From the NCBI GenBank assembly GCA_021613375.1, contig CM038710.1:26486763-26550762 (forward strand): a stretch of DNA of 64,000 nt. Direction: 5' to 3'. A program made the position numbers and the translations under genes. The notes under the pieces are model-generated. The model ran no database searches and was not told the origin of the DNA. It saw nothing but the letters and a program-made list of their open reading frames with translations. Shown here piece by piece: positions 1 to 13,234 of the stretch. Numbering within the stretch: position 1 is the stretch's first letter; the number at the start of each line of letters is the position of its first letter. The DNA is from Megaleporinus macrocephalus. Its lineage: Eukaryota > Chordata > Actinopteri > Characiformes > Anostomidae.

Positions 1-310
1 GGCTGAAGGGGCGCCAGTCCAGCACTGCTGAGGGCAGTTTCTGCACCTGCCCTCCTTGGAAACGGTTCTCACATACTGTGCAAGTACGATTGTCAACCAT
101 GTGGGATTTGACGTTTATCACATAGGCACCTTTGCGGCGCATCCTGACCACGTCAAAGCCCTCTCCTGCCAGATTATAGCCAGGCACAAAGGGCGCTTTC
201 TCACATTCTGACTGTGTTCCTGTACGGCATCCTGAGTTCCTGCGCCACGTGGTCAGAATTACGAAGATGCATAACAATGGGTGTAGACCAGTGCGTTTCT
301 GAAGAGCCAT
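1..310 (-). CDS. prf1: Perforin-1-like, N-terminal coding exon (runs off window start)
   Basis: An open frame runs from an ATG at 308-310 to base 1 without a stop (103 codons). Residues about 9-21 form a hydrophobic signal peptide. The mature start reads CEKAPFVPGYNLAGEGFDVV, followed by RRKGAYVINV and a CTVCEN motif, the cysteine-bearing layout of the perforin-1 N-terminus. Perforin-1 is the secreted pore-forming MACPF protein of cytotoxic lymphocyte granules. A pyrimidine-rich tract ending in AG (319-320) lies 8 bases upstream of the ATG, so the start codon exon is probably the second exon, behind a non-coding exon. The rest of the MACPF domain and the C2 domain lie outside the window. The gene has the same orientation as the mpeg1-like cluster to its right. 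The family call is firm; the exact paralogue is not known. Confidence 0.85.
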   Translation of the reverse strand, partial: MALQKRTGLHPLLCIFVILTTWRRNSGCRTGTQSECEKAPFVPGYNLAGEGFDVVRMRRKGAYVINVKSHMVDNRTCTVCENRFQGGQVQKLPSAVLDWRPFS

Positions 311-861
311 GGTTTTTTCTAAAGAGAGAGAAGATTGACATACGTCAGCGTTTTGCCAATTTTACAAAGTTGTTTGTCCTCCTCTTTCTAAATGTCCTGT
401 ACACTCAATTTCCCTCATCCAGGTGTTGTAGCTTTATAGAAGTATGTCACACTTGCTTTTGTCTTCCTGTTGGTTGATAAGGGAATAGAATGCTTTCTTC
501 TGGCTATAAAAAAACCCCAAACAAACAGGGTAGCTGGAGAATGAAGTACTCCCTGTATGTGTCTGAAACATGAAAGCTGCCTTATGAAGTATTCAGAGGC
601 AAACAGGCACGCAGTCATGTCCAAATCTAATTGTCCTTATTTTAATCGTTTTATGAAGGCAGTGTGAATGTATCCTTTGCTACCTTTTGTATCCCATAAT
701 ACTCTGTATCAGTGCCAATGTGGCTAGGGCCTGACCTGACACAGTGGAGAACAATTCCATCTAAGTCACGACTTGTGAGACAGGGCAGGCAGCAATGTAT
801 CAAGAGAGCTACCTTCAGTTACAGGCACAGCCACCGCCTCCAAGACCAAATCAGCAGTGCC

Positions 862-862
<1 letters not shown>

Positions 863-896
<34 letters not shown>
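863..896. repeat. (TA)n microsatellite
   Basis: A run of alternating T and A of about 34 bases. Confidence 0.95.
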
Positions 897-903
<7 letters not shown>

Positions 904-1197
904 ACAAATGGTTTGTTTATAGTGTCCAGTCTTGAGGGTGAGGAGGTTATTGAAGTTATTACTTATTTCACGTTATAGTTAAATTTTGTAGTCAGTTATA
1001 GCTATAATTGTGTCTTATTGAGATTTGAGTTATAATTGTTCAGAGGAAAGCTGCAGTATATTTAAAAATTGTACTTTTCTGGATACATTTAGTTTTTGTT
1101 TACAGAATAGATAGAGACTACCCCGCTGACAATCCACTTCACCATATTGGGCTGTTATTTTAAATGAGGTCAACCCAGCAAGCCTTTCAGCCTTTTA

Positions 1198-1219
1198 AAA
1201 AAAAAAAAAAAAAAAAAAA
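1198..1219. repeat. poly(A) tract
   Basis: A run of about 22 adenines. It could be the tail of a retroposed copy, but I see no recognisable element beside it. Confidence 0.9.
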
Positions 1220-3827
1220 GGGCTTTGTGACATACATGTCTGCAGTACCTAAAACTGTTGTCACCTCAAATAGTCTTAACCACAGGCTGGCTTTAGTTCT
1301 GTTCATGCAGTGCAGCTTTAAAAGACATTACGAAAATATATATTTTTGGCTATGATGCACACCCACTTACCGTTCTGCCTGGTTTTGTTTGAGGAATGCT
1401 ACAGCAGAGTGGAGTTCTTCTGTGAAAGGTTGAAGCGTTTGAAGTAAGGAGTGTGTTTCTTTCCGGCTGCTCTTTTCCAGTTGCAGTCAGATTTCATCCG
1501 CTGACTGGTTTTGTTTTGATATCCAGTGCTTCCCAGCTGTAGGGTGGGGGAGGGTGCTCACGAGACTTTTCGAGGCCAGAGAGGGTGTGCATGGACAGAG
1601 GACCGGATTATGTAGAGGGAAGAAGCTTGTTGAGGTCATATCCTTTTGTGGTTTTTCAGCATTGGAAAAATGTTCTCGCTGTGTTTTAATGTCCTGTTTT
1701 TATCTTTAAATTATCTTTTATACACACAAAAAAATGGTCAGTTCAGGCTAAAAATGTTTCATATGGGAGTCTTAGCAATTAATCTGGTTTTATATGTCTC
1801 AAATGCTTTGATTTAAAATATTCAAAGAGAAATAGTAGGTTAGATGCACCAAATAACATTTTATAACAAACCTCAAAAAAAGTAATCTGTTATGCTTCAT
1901 GTTGTACAGTGTGCGTATTGAACAGCGTACACAATGCATATTTAAAAAGGATATTTGAAAAATACTTGTATTACAGAATGGGTCCAAGAGGATGTTAATG
2001 TTGAAAACTGTTGGTTCATATAGGTTTCTATGACCAATCATTGTACAAAAAAATTATTTATAAAGAATGTTTAAGGTCAGAATGTAAAATAAAAGGTTTC
2101 TTATAATATTTACTATTGACCCCACAAGAGAAGTTTGTGGGGTTTTTTTTATTTTTATTGCTGACCCCCTCACCAAATAATATCTCAGGGATGCCTATCA
2201 AATGTGACTTCAAACTGAGGCAAACTGATAATTTCATGACATTGCATGATGTGATTTGACTCCTTACTATGCTACTGTTCTGATTCTGGTGGAAAGATTG
2301 ACTGCTGCATGTGAGATAAGGCTGCTTTAACGCTAGACACTGAGCAGCCGTGGTTAGAATGTCATTAAGCAAACTTAATGGTAGAAAACAGAAATACAGC
2401 ATGAGAGACTTTTATTCTGAAATGCAGTCTTAAGAATTTGCACTGAGGATGTGATGGAAAAAGAGGCATGTTTTTCCTTAAATTAGCATATAATAAATAT
2501 GTTCTTGCTAGTAAGTAGTCATAATAGAGATCTGTATTTATTGTTACAAGTAAGAAGGTATGTGTTTATCTGTGCATTAAACAACAAGTTCAAGAACATA
2601 TACAGCTGAAAATGTAGCCATCAAAACTGTAATCATACATTGTTTTGAACTCACAATTACAAAGTCTTAGCTTCTCTGCCTTATAGTCCGGCTGTGTTAG
2701 GAATTCACGTAGCTCTGCTTTGGGCAAAATTATGTACACACTGTGCTGAAACTCGTTCCAGTGCCCTACCGTTCACTTGTGTAGAGACATTTGTTTGTTT
2801 TTATAGATGAATGTAAGTCACTTTGGTGTGTTTTTGTGAATCAGTTGAACATCTGGATGTGTTTAGAGCCAGCCGAGGACTTAAGTGATAAATCATATTA
2901 ATATTTTTTTTGCCTTATGTTCCTTCAAGTTTTATTAAAAAGTGATCATTTGTTTGGGATTTTAAAGATTTATTAGAAGTCCTTGTTAATCATTGACCCA
3001 TCTAACATGGCATAAAAGTGAAGAAGACTGCGATGCCACAGCCAACCATGGTCAGGAGTCCAGGAAAAGCATCATTGGCCTTGTGCTCTTTAGAGGGTGG
3101 ATGGCCTTCCGTCTATCCCAAACACTTTGATGCTAGCCAAGTGCCTATTAGCTAATATGACATAATATAACTGATTTGAATTCTGAAGTTCTCCAAGTGA
3201 TCAACAGTTCAAATTAAAGTTTTCAATATGCAATTAGTTTGTCTACAGTAATCTACATTTTCATATGAAGTGTGAGCTGTCTGTACTCCACCAGAGGGCA
3301 GTGTAAAACCTGCAGCACACAGAAAGCAACCAGAGACTTTAATCGGTGGGTACAGTAAAAACCATGCATGCCTCCAGAGAGGTATCCAGGATTTCTGGAG
3401 CATTTTGTAAAACCAGCATATAATCAGGATAAACGTCTACAGCTATGTTTACCAGTGATTATGTCTCAAAGAAAAGATCTGTTGTCAGATCTGAGATTGG
3501 TGATGTTCACACATGATTTATTAATTTGGATTATTTTTTTTTTTATAATGTTAGAATATAAGCAGCCAACACCTGGGAAGAAATGAATGGTGGAGACTGG
3601 GTGTTTTGTCAGACAACGTCAGGCAAACTGTTTACATGCTTGTTTCAATTCTACAAATGACTTTTTTTTGTTTGTTTGTTTGTTTACCTGTCATGTCTGG
3701 CGATTTTCGCAATCGGAATGGTAATCTGAATACACTGATGTACCAAATATATTTGCTTTTACAAGAACAGCTCTATAGGTTACAATGTTTGTATTTTTAG
3801 TTTATTATTTTTTGTATTTATTCAGCC

Positions 3828-3830
<3 letters not shown>

Positions 3831-3864
<34 letters not shown>

Positions 3865-3924
3865 TAAGAATAAAATAAATAAACAATAATAATATAAATA
3901 AACAAATGAAAGAAAAAGAAAAAA

Positions 3925-3983
<59 letters not shown>
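3831..3983. repeat. (GA)n and (TA)n compound microsatellite
   Basis: A GA run (about 3831-3861) is followed by an A/T-rich spacer and a long TA run (about 3930-3982). Open frames translating as repeated SLSL or IYIY over this region are artefacts. Confidence 0.95.
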
Positions 3984-3986
<3 letters not shown>

Positions 3987-4841
3987 GTTAGAGAATGTAC
4001 TTAATAATGAGGGCAAGAAACCACAACCAATGCCCAGAAAAAAAGCAACCAACCAGAACACACCAACAACACTGGGTTAGAATTAGCAGTGGGGTCTGAG
4101 GTGTTGAGGTAAAAGTTTGTGCAAACTACAATCCTCCATTTTTAAATTACATTTAGTGTCACCATAAGAATGATGGCATGACCGCACGTATGCAAAATTA
4201 GCTAAATAGATATTCACCGTCATGTATTTTTTGAATGTAATCACTTGTTTAGGATGTTATATGTAAAGCCTCTTATTTGCACAAAGTGGTTAAATACCTA
4301 TACTTGGAACGTCTGTGGTGTTCCTAAAAACGCCTTTGTTTTTCATTTGAATTCAGTGCACACAGATATAATGTTGTTTTTTTTCTAGAAACCCACAGCA
4401 AGCATTCTGATGCCAACACATTCAAATGTAAATGGGTTGGCCAAATGTACCACTCCACCTTTCCAACAAAAGCCCACAGAGTGGCCAAATTATTGTATAC
4501 GCCTGTCCTGTTTTAACATTTATTCACCATAGAGGACCCCAGTGGTGGATATTTAATTGCTATAGGCACCATGTTAACTAAACGTGTTACACTTACAAAT
4601 TTATACGCTCCAAACTTTGATGACCCAATTTTTTAATTGTTGACTAAAATCTTATTACAGCAGATGACTTTTAATTGTGTCTTTGATCCCATTATGAATG
4701 AATAGTCTCAACAATTTATCTAGTTTTATCTGTTTTAAACAACCTTCTGCATTCGGAGACTTCTGACACTACTGACAAATAATATAGTAAAGCACCAGTA
4801 AGTGTCAATTCGTGTACTCTAAACAAAGCACTTATTTTTAC

Positions 4842-5850
4842 ACATACATACAAACATAGCATTTAGAAGGATAAGGGAACCCACATGAACAACATTCCCA
4901 GTGGCAGTCAGGATTCCCCATATTGTCTGTCCCACATTTCAGTAGCAGTGTGTGGATGCTGACAGGAATATGAGCCAGTGGCAGATTGCACTGCTGGTAA
5001 ACTCCACCAAAGGTAAGGTTAGTGCTAGAACAGGAACCATCATCTATGTTAGCTTGCAAGAAAACATTTTTGGACTCTGGGTTCACACATCTGAGACAGG
5101 TGTTGGTTTTGTAGTAGCGCTCTATGGCCTACTGCACTGACAGGAAGTGCGAGGTCTGGAAACATTGACGGATTATGGAAGTAGTGGTGTGGCAGTTTAC
5201 TTTGGTCAATAGCTAACAGACCATTGAGCCTGCTTTCATTTTGCTGAAAAAGTTCTCACCAGTTGATGATGGAACAATGGGCTGAGAGGACATCAACATA
5301 CAAACAGGTTTAAGTCCAAACTCTCTTTGAACTCAAACACAGCCACAAACAAAGGCCAGTGCTGATACCTAGGGAGAAGACAACAAAATACAAGATTAGA
5401 TACAGTACAAGTGCAATGCCTAGAGAGAAGGGATTAAAATACAGGGTTACATACAGTATAAGAGCAATACCCAGCCAGTGTTCCTACCTAGAAGATAAAA
5501 TAGTTCAGCAAAGCTGCATAAGTGCAATTATGATTCATATCTATGATACAGTAGATTGGTGTTTATAAGTGCTTCACAAAGAGATGGGTCTTCAGTCTGC
5601 GTTTGAAGAACCTGAGAGAGTTTGCTGTTCGGACCGCTAATGAAAGTTCATTCCACCATCTGGGTGCCAGGACAGAGAACATTTTTGTCGATGTCTTCCA
5701 TGCATCTTGAATGATGGTGGGTCAAAATGGCAGAAACAAGTATCATCTTCTCTGGCAGATATCTTAGATGGTGAGTTTAGTTGTTCTCAGTTAAATATAT
5801 GATTTTCTCTGCCTGACCTGACAGGCAGAGCAGGTTTCAGAAAAAGCCTT
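4842..5850 (-). pseudogene. Fossil mpeg1-like exon 2 (copy F), interrupted
   Basis: On the minus strand, 5300-4842 aligns by eye with exon 2 of the intact copies. It keeps [16 protein letters not shown] and an RYYxxNT-like stretch. An internal deletion joins the QQC region to a cysteine-rich segment (CHWECCSCGF) that resembles the Cys loop of copy B. A further homologous block at about 5739-5850 matches the start of exon 2 (the Glu/Lys-rich helix before the YGTH signature). Between the two blocks lies a foreign insert. Stops and frameshifts occur, and there is no exon 1. It is the most decayed member of the family and the nearest to the perforin-1-like gene. Confidence 0.75.
5310..5737. repeat. 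Interspersed repeat inserted in pseudogene F
   Basis: The insert splits the fossil mpeg1-like exon. It begins with imperfect tandem units of about 70 bases (aagtgcaatgcctagagag and variants, about 5345-5480). It ends with a block around gatgggtcttcagtctgcg (5584-5602) that I recognise as a common fish interspersed repeat of unclear class. The boundaries are approximate. Confidence 0.5.
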
Positions 5851-8800
5851 AATAGTGTAGTTACTAATTTTAGGAAAGAATATAATTTTGTAATATTTTA
5901 AGAAAAAAAATATTTTATGGAAATGGAAGCTTTATTGAAAACACAAAACAACTGCTACTGATGCTGCATGTATACAGTCAGGTCCAATTTTTGACATACA
6001 AATAGGTCAAACTTGATTTGAAGTGTGCTGTTTGCACTTAGAGTCTTAGAGTGTGTTCCAAAACCTAGTGAGCTCCTACATAGACAGCATTTTACATCAT
6101 AGTATGCGGCTCCTGACATGTAGGCTGTCCCAATTCCTACATACCTGAAACACGCTGTCTGCTTAGGTGCCTTGTTTTGACCTGATTTTAAGGAAGCATC
6201 AAACGCTTCCTCAGCCACTAAGGCAATCCCATGATGCAACACAGGCAAATCTACGAGCAGTGAAGTGGTTTTAAAATGTAAGTTATTTTGACTCTCTCTG
6301 GAGTTTTAATGTGTTTCTTGTCATATAAGCACACAATTTTATTTAAAACTTTACATCGAGTTGTGACCATTTTGCAGTTTTATACTTGAGCCATTAGCTA
6401 TTGTTTTGGATGCCGGCCGGTAGCTTAGCAACAAGCTTAATTACTGGTTGCCTGCTGCAGTGGGTGGGAACAAGTGGTGACGCAGTTGCTCTCAAACTAG
6501 AGCGTCTCAATAATCTGTCTTATGAGGAGAGATGTCAGACAGAACACTGCTACTTAAACAGCTGCCTACCTAGACAGTTCACTAGGTTTTAAGACACATC
6601 ATTAGAGTTGCCGTTACCTCTAACTAATATGTCCAATCAGCCGGTTCTTTGTTAAAGCAAGCAATCATTTGCCTGAACAAAGAAAACAAACCCATCAGAA
6701 AAAAATAGCAAAAACCACAAGAATGTTGGCCTCAAATACAGGAACAGCAGGAAAGACCAGATTATATATTGTCATATTATCCTAAAAGAAAACAAAAGCC
6801 TTCACAGTTCTGTAAGAAGATCTAATAAACAGGTTAGATCATCTAGAGAAATATATGGAGAAGTGAAGGAACTGCTCATTGTTCAAAGCATACCACCTCA
6901 TCTGTCAAGCATAGCAGAGGTTGTGTTATAGCATGGGTATGTTTGGACAGAGGAGGTGTGACAGCAGGATGACTTCTGAAGTGTATAGTGCTATTTTATC
7001 TGCCCACATTCAGCCCAAAGCGTCAGAAAGGATTGAACTCATGCACAGATGATTTAGCTTTACAGTAAAATTCCTTCGTTCTTATAGTGGGTGTTTCCTC
7101 CCACATTTCATATACGTGTTAGCAGTATTATTCCTGTTTCACATAATTTGACAGTAAGAACAACCACCACCCAAACGAAACATGGTGAATTTTAGATTAT
7201 TGAGCCCCTTTTGTTACAGTCTGCAAACATAATCTACTACTGACATTGTAGTTCTGAAAATCTGTGGCCTGTTAGGTGTTGTTTATAATAACTTCAGCCA
7301 GTATTTCACTTCAGACAAATCTATGCATACCATGTATTCAGAGAGAAAATACGGAGAAACCCATATAGAGTTAACAACGAGGTCCACAGTAGTTGCAGCT
7401 ATACATTAGGACAATTACTCGTCCCTCCTATTTTATACTTTATGCATCCAGTGATGTAAGAATAGATAGATGGATGACCCTTGTAGACATGCCTGGTCCT
7501 GTGTTGTGGATTTTTGATCACATGCTCTTGAAAAAAACATACAACTACAGGTGTACAAGGTAAGTTTTGGACCAAGTCACCATGTCAAATGTCAAAAAGA
7601 CTTGTTTTATAAGTGATGTTTTATCCATATTGTAAAGTATTGCGGTTAAAGACTTGGTTACAGTACGACTGAGATAGAAAGCTATTTTAGGGTAGTTCAC
7701 TATGGCACCTGGTGGTGTCTGCAAGTATCACTCTTTCAGACTTTCAGCTTTAAACAGATATTAAATCATAATCTTAATCACAACAATCCTGTCAATCAGG
7801 GCTGGACTGCTCCAATTGTTCAGGCCAGGAATGGGCAGTCACTAGTACAGTGACTGTGATCGTCCAGCTCAACTGTGGAAACCTGTTCAGTTTTGTGTGG
7901 ACCTAACAAAGATGGCACGTAAAGAAAGTTTTTGATATGTACCACTGGAATTTTTAACAATGACTGGCTGCCTAATCTATTTAATACTTTCAAAACAGTG
8001 TGAATAAGGAGAATTAAAAAGTTTTTCATATACTGTGCAAACATATTTCAAGAGTGAAATTTTCGATTAAGTTAATAATAATAAATGTTTTTAATTAATA
8101 TAAATTAATTTCTATATTCAAAATAGTCATAATTCTAAGTATGGCACTCAAAAAATGCTTAATATTTAAAACTGAAGCACTACTTATTGCATATATTATT
8201 AATTATATTACTAATAACTAGTTAATAAACCACTAGGGAATTATTAAGATGTTATTTTTTGGGGCCTGTTATGAATGTAATTATTCATAATGAATTCCAA
8301 ATTAAATAAAGCATTCCAGTTTACAAGGTGTGCGCTGTGAAAGCTGGTTTTAGTCAATGCAGCCTTTTGACGCTGGCTGCATGCGTCACACATTCATGAG
8401 GCACAAAATCTCTTGAGTAGGTCTTTTGTAAGCCAACATATTTCTCCCCGTCTTAATGCAGCTGTATATCACATGGTGATGTCACAGCAGCAAGTCAGCA
8501 GACAGTAAATTGACAATAAAGACATTAGGGTTATATGAAAATGCAGCACAAACAGAAACCAGTTTCATCTCGCAATGGATGTGTCTCGTGTCCAGTATGA
8601 AATAACAAGATAAGTAGTTCTGGCTAAGACTAGAAGTAAACTCAGTACAAGTTCAAATCCATATGATGATGCCTCACCAACATATTGTAAATGCACCACC
8701 GAAATAAACTTAACATGCAGCCTTACATTACTGTAGTGATTAAAACCCACAGCACTCTAATGTGTGAAGGACAGAATACTGTAGTGCTCAGTGGATTTGG

Positions 8801-11030
8801 AGCTAAATGTTAAGTTAAAAAGCTTTAGTGTTACAGCTTGGTCTCCCATACACTTTCAAACAAGACCAGCCCTGCTTAGCTTTACAAGGAGGCCAAGCCT
8901 AAACTTCCACTAAACCATTCAGCCACTGACAGGCTTAAAGTAGCAGTATAGGCTATTTGAATTATAAAATGACTCTATCATTACTCAATGGATAGTGGTT
9001 TCCTTCCTAGATGTTTAAATCTTCTTCTTAATATATAGATGAAGAACCTAGTAGCACTAGTCATAACAACTAACAATGTGCACAGTACAAGACTGCTTTA
9101 TTTGGATATGCTAATACAAAAGAACTGCGGTTACCAGAAACAAAAAAAAAACAGCAATACTGCTCTGTGGACAAACCTTGGGCAAATAAGGATGTTCTCA
9201 CTGTTTGTACTACCTTGTTGAAACATCCTACCATAACACATATTTATAGGTAACGTTAGCTCCATACATAAAACTATACATAGAACATTTTGATCCTTTA
9301 AATCATTAAAAGATGGTTTTAAAAGGAGTTAAATAAACTGTTCCAACACAAATAAAAAGGTCAGCAGTGACCTGGCCAGCAAACCCACATTCTTTTGTAC
9401 TTTTTTTCTTGATGTCCACTGACTTTGTTTTCTTATGTATTACATATCACAAACTTATATTATTCAGGAAGAACAGCTCTAATCTTTTATAAATGTGTTT
9501 TAACTGAATATTAATGCTTTGTAAAGTGTTTATGACAGCTTAACTAATATCCAAATCAATTTTAAACAATTCATAAACACTTTATATTTGTAGTCTTATT
9601 CTGAAGTTGTACCAAAAATACAACCACCCAGGGCAGACTGACCATCCGGACCTTCTGGAAAAGTCCAGATCCACAAGTTGTCAGCCTGGCTCCATGGTAG
9701 AAAAAAATAAGGATGTGTCTCAATATGGCAGCATATTGTCCTGTATTTCAAAACAGTACTTGAAACATAGGTCATTACATTAGTGACAATAACACAATAA
9801 CAGAAAATAACTAAAGGAAATACCTTACAAAAGGAGGAGAATTAGAGAGATAGCTAAATTTAAGCAAGCAGCAGGCCAGCAGGTGAAGCATGATAGAAAT
9901 AAAAGCGTGATGTCAAATAACCTACATAATTAACTTTTTCTTGTGTGCAGTTTTTTCATTGATCTTAAAACAATTGATTGTGGTTGATATGTAAAATGAT
10001 AATTCAGTTACGTGCTGATGGGTGACGCCTAAAATCAGAGGTAAAGGCATTGCCCTCTTTGGGTTAGAGGCTGGAGTCCCTCAAGATGTCTGTGGAGGTC
10101 TCTGGTGTACTGGTGTAAAATAGTGCTGTTGCAAACTAAATTGACTGATAACCTGCCTCCGTCACCCAAACCGGCCTATAATAAAGTTCTGGTGCAGTGT
10201 GACCATGACTGACACAGGGGCTAGAATGACCCTGTTATTAGTCTGATGATTGTGCATGTTGTAATCAGCGTATCTTGCTGTGATGTGTGAATGTGTCCTG
10301 GGTTCTGGGTGAGCTACATAGACAAAGGGATTGTGAGTCTGCATCAACTATCAAAAATATGTCAGCTGAGTCAGCTATACTTATTTATTATGCTATCTAA
10401 TTTCTTTTCACAGTTGAATATGTGTGTGGCTGTTTCATTTATGCAGTACTGTTTGGTTAGCTCTTTAATGCTCTTTTTATATGAGGAATTTGTTTTCTTA
10501 AGGTCAATGTTGTGCTATACCCCTGTTATGACACACATCTAAAAACAACCTTAAGTAGTGTCATAAAAAGTTGAGAGGCTGAGAGAGATAATAAATGAAA
10601 GTAAAAAAACTTCTGACATTAGCTTCAGTTCACATGTAGAGTGACCTGCTGTGAAAGCTAAGAAGTACCTCTTCTTCTTAGTCATTTAGTTTGAGTTCTT
10701 TTTCAGACAATATGCTAAACCACGAAGCTATTTTTGCCTGCTTTTTGCACTTGCCAAAAATAGGACAGTGTGACGTGTAGTAAATGTACAAGACAACTCC
10801 CCCTGATGGGCCACATCCTTTGTTCATGATGCATTATTGGTCCACAACATTCATGCTGGAATTGACCCACACCACACACAACCACACACAGCTGCCCTGT
10901 TGTGCCCGGCACTCAATCAGCACTTGCATATGATATATATAGATATATATCCAGAATTATCCAGGAAATGTCTGCTGTCTGTGCTGTAATCACACAGTTC
11001 ACAGTTGGCTTAGCAAGAATGATGGCATTT
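5851..11030. other. Intergenic DNA, no gene seen
   Basis: About 5 kb of AT-rich sequence. No open frame has a recognisable domain or a convincing exon structure. The only embedded feature I can name is a 5S rRNA-like relic, listed separately. Confidence 0.5.
8838..8895 (-). pseudogene. 5S rRNA-like relic
   Basis: The plus strand contains ggtctcccatacac and, 13 bases on, gaccagccctgcttagctt. Their complement resembles the internal control region of 5S rRNA (AAGCTAAGCAGGG and GATGGGAGACC) in the correct order and spacing. The rest is diverged. It may be a 5S pseudogene or the head of a 5S-derived SINE3-type element. Confidence 0.45.
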
Positions 11031-11039
11031 CTCTAATAG

Positions 11040-11700
11040 ACAGATCCGATCTGCATTTCTATGGGTCCTAAGCACACAACATCCCTTTGATCTAATCTGT
11101 CAAGATCACATGCTCTTGAACTTGTGGTAACATGTCTCAGGAGTTGCCTTTCTTGCAAAGGGTCTCTAGTTCTGTGAGATTCCTGGTACGTCTTGCATGT
11201 GCTGCTTTTGTAAGGTCCATCCACAGATTTTCAATGATGTTTATGTCAAGGCATTGAGAGGACCATGACAAATCTTCACCCTGAGCCTCTTGAGGTAGTC
11301 CACTGTGGATTATGAGTAGGGTTTAGAATCAGTATCATGTTATAGAAGCCAGCCTTTATTATAGATGGAGCGATGTTTCCTTCCAGAACCTGCTGGTATT
11401 TATTCTCTTCTTCCCTCTGTTAGATTCTCTGAGTCACAGGTTGAAACACAAACCCAAAGCATGATGGATTTACCTCTGTGTTTCAACTGTTGTTTTCTGT
11501 TATTTTATGTGAGCTGTTATTTTCATGCCTGAGCTCTTGTTTCTCCAAACACACCTTTGCTCATTGAAATTTGGCCTTTCATAATGATGATTGTGTACAA
11601 GCTGTAGCTCTAACAAGCTGATTAATGTCAGAGACCTTGGGAAAAGGACCTTTTTAGAGAGCTCAAATCTCTTTTGCATGGTGCTTCTTTACTTTTCTTC
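11040..11700 (-). mobile_element. Tc1-like transposon relic (minus strand)
   Basis: Read on the minus strand, the region carries degraded Tc1-family transposase. It shows a block equivalent to the C-terminal DD34E end, with an ENLW-like string near 11230 and a downstream segment like ARRTRNLTELE. Farther along is the fish Tc1 signature complementary to acccaaagcatgatgg. Frameshifts and stops are frequent and no terminal repeats are recognisable. Confidence 0.6.
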
Positions 11701-11879
11701 ACTTACAAATTGCACAAAACAAAACAAAAAAGCCTGAAAAATGTGTTTAATCTTTAACTTTTGTCTTTTGGAGATGCACAGTAAACAGGCATTCCCAAAC
11801 TTGACATCCCATGAAAAGTTTAGACTTTTTATCAAATTACAAGATACATATGTCATGTCTTCATTTAAACGGTGTTAAC

Positions 11880-12490
11880 CGATAAAAGTGATATACTGTA
11901 ACACCTAATATTTTTCTCATTGTTTCTATAACTGAAAAAATAAGCAGTAATCCATTTTCTTATGCCGAAAAAGTAAGTACACCCCTACATATATCACTTT
12001 TGCTGTATAAAAAGAACATCGTCACAAAAATATCTAGGCACGGATCAAGACTTTCTGGAACAATGTTATGGACAGATGAGTCAAGGGGGAGTTATGTGGC
12101 CACAGGACAGTTGCTTGGCTACAGTACCAGAAACCAGTTTGGCGAAAGTCTGTATTCAATCAGGAGACCATCACACCAACTGTAAAGTATGATGGTGGGT
12201 ATGTTGTGGTTGTTGTGCATTGCTGGTCCTGGTCAATCACAGATTTGACAATGAATTTTCCTTAATACCAGAGAGTACTTGAGAAGATTGCGAGACCATC
12301 CGCAATTAAAAAGTTAAAGCTAAAGAATTGGGCCTTCCAACAGGATAGAGATCACAAACATATGTAAATCCAACATGGAATGTCTCCAAACCAAGAAATG
12401 AAGGGTCATGGAATGAAATGGACAGTTCATCCTCAGGCGCAAACTAACAAAGGAGGACTAAACCTGTCTTTATGATAACAGTCCTTGTCA
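11880..12490 (+). mobile_element. Tc1-like transposon relic (plus strand)
   Basis: It encodes fragments typical of Tc1 transposase: LWTDES (the second catalytic Asp region) near 12066, then NQFGES, a stretch resembling KYGGG around 12186, and further on a string equivalent to FQQDRDH (12338). Stops break the frame. It faces the relic at 11040-11700, so it is either a second element or half of a rearranged one. Confidence 0.6.
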
Positions 12491-12832
12491 GAATAACCCA
12501 AAAATAACCGTACAGAACTGATAACCAGAATTAACTAAACAAGTTTAAATAAAGATCAAATACTCATATGTTGATATACATGTCAAAAAAGCCATTCTAT
12601 GTTGGTCTGCTTCTTCTTTAGACTGTTTATATGTTGTGGAATACTTCAGATGGCTTGTTTAGCTTTCTGCATCTGTTAGCAGTAGGTTTTGATTGGTTAA
12701 ATTCATATTTCAGATTATTAAAAGGACCTCTTGACGTTTATTATGATTTTGTTCTTGGTGACTGTCATATGATATGTAACATATTAAACACACCAGACAC
12801 AGACACGACACGACAACAAATATCATAGATGA

Positions 12833-12880
12833 AAATAAATAAATAAATAAATAAATAACAATAATAATAATAATAATAGT
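12833..12880. repeat. (AAAT)n / (AAT)n microsatellite
   Basis: Tandem aaat units pass into aat units. Confidence 0.9.
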
Positions 12881-12934
12881 TTTTTATATAGGTCATAATG
12901 TTTCAAGTTATTTTCTATTTATCTCTCATTTATA

Positions 12935-13117
12935 AGTCAGAATCACCAGTGAATCACCTGATTGAATGAAGTGTTTGCATGTAATACATATACATATAGA
13001 ACAACATATTTAGTATATTTATATTTATATATTTATATATTCATTTTGTGAATATATTTATTAAAGGAAAAATAACAGAAATGAAGATTACAATCATAAA
13101 ATATTCCAATTAAAAGC
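12935..13117 (-). repeat. Displaced 3' UTR/flank of mpeg1-like gene A
   Basis: This block aligns with the 3' flanks of C, D and E (39414-39570, 42640-42790, 48795-48960). Shared strings include atcaccagtgaa, gtaatacatat and aggaaaaataac. It carries the same polyadenylation signal: AATAAA on the minus strand, plus-strand tttatt at 13057-13062. In the other copies this block lies within about 250 bases of the stop codon. Here it is about 2.8 kb from A, because other DNA has been inserted between. Confidence 0.7.
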
Positions 13118-13234
13118 AATGGTCATCGTTGTGCTATTGTTGATTTTTAAAAAGCAATTTAATAATAACAATCATTATAATAATCATAAAAATGATTTAT
13201 ATTTGATCAAAAAATACAACAAAAGAACAATTTC

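Larger units (their letters stand above)
321..4841. other. Intergenic DNA left of the mpeg1 cluster, no gene seen
   Basis: This stretch is AT-rich, and its open frames are short with no recognisable domain. It holds simple repeats listed separately. A short string, ccaccagagggcagtg at about 3288, resembles a widespread fish repeat fragment. The promoter and 5' non-coding exon of the perforin-1-like gene should lie in the first part, but I cannot place them. Confidence 0.6.

Noticed and set aside
3822..4061. Open frames reading repeated IY or SL residues (also 27135-27376)
   Set aside because: These are translations of TA and GA microsatellites.
6411..6470. tRNA-like string near ggccggtagcttagc
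   Set aside because: It cannot be folded by eye into a cloverleaf with proper T and anticodon arms.
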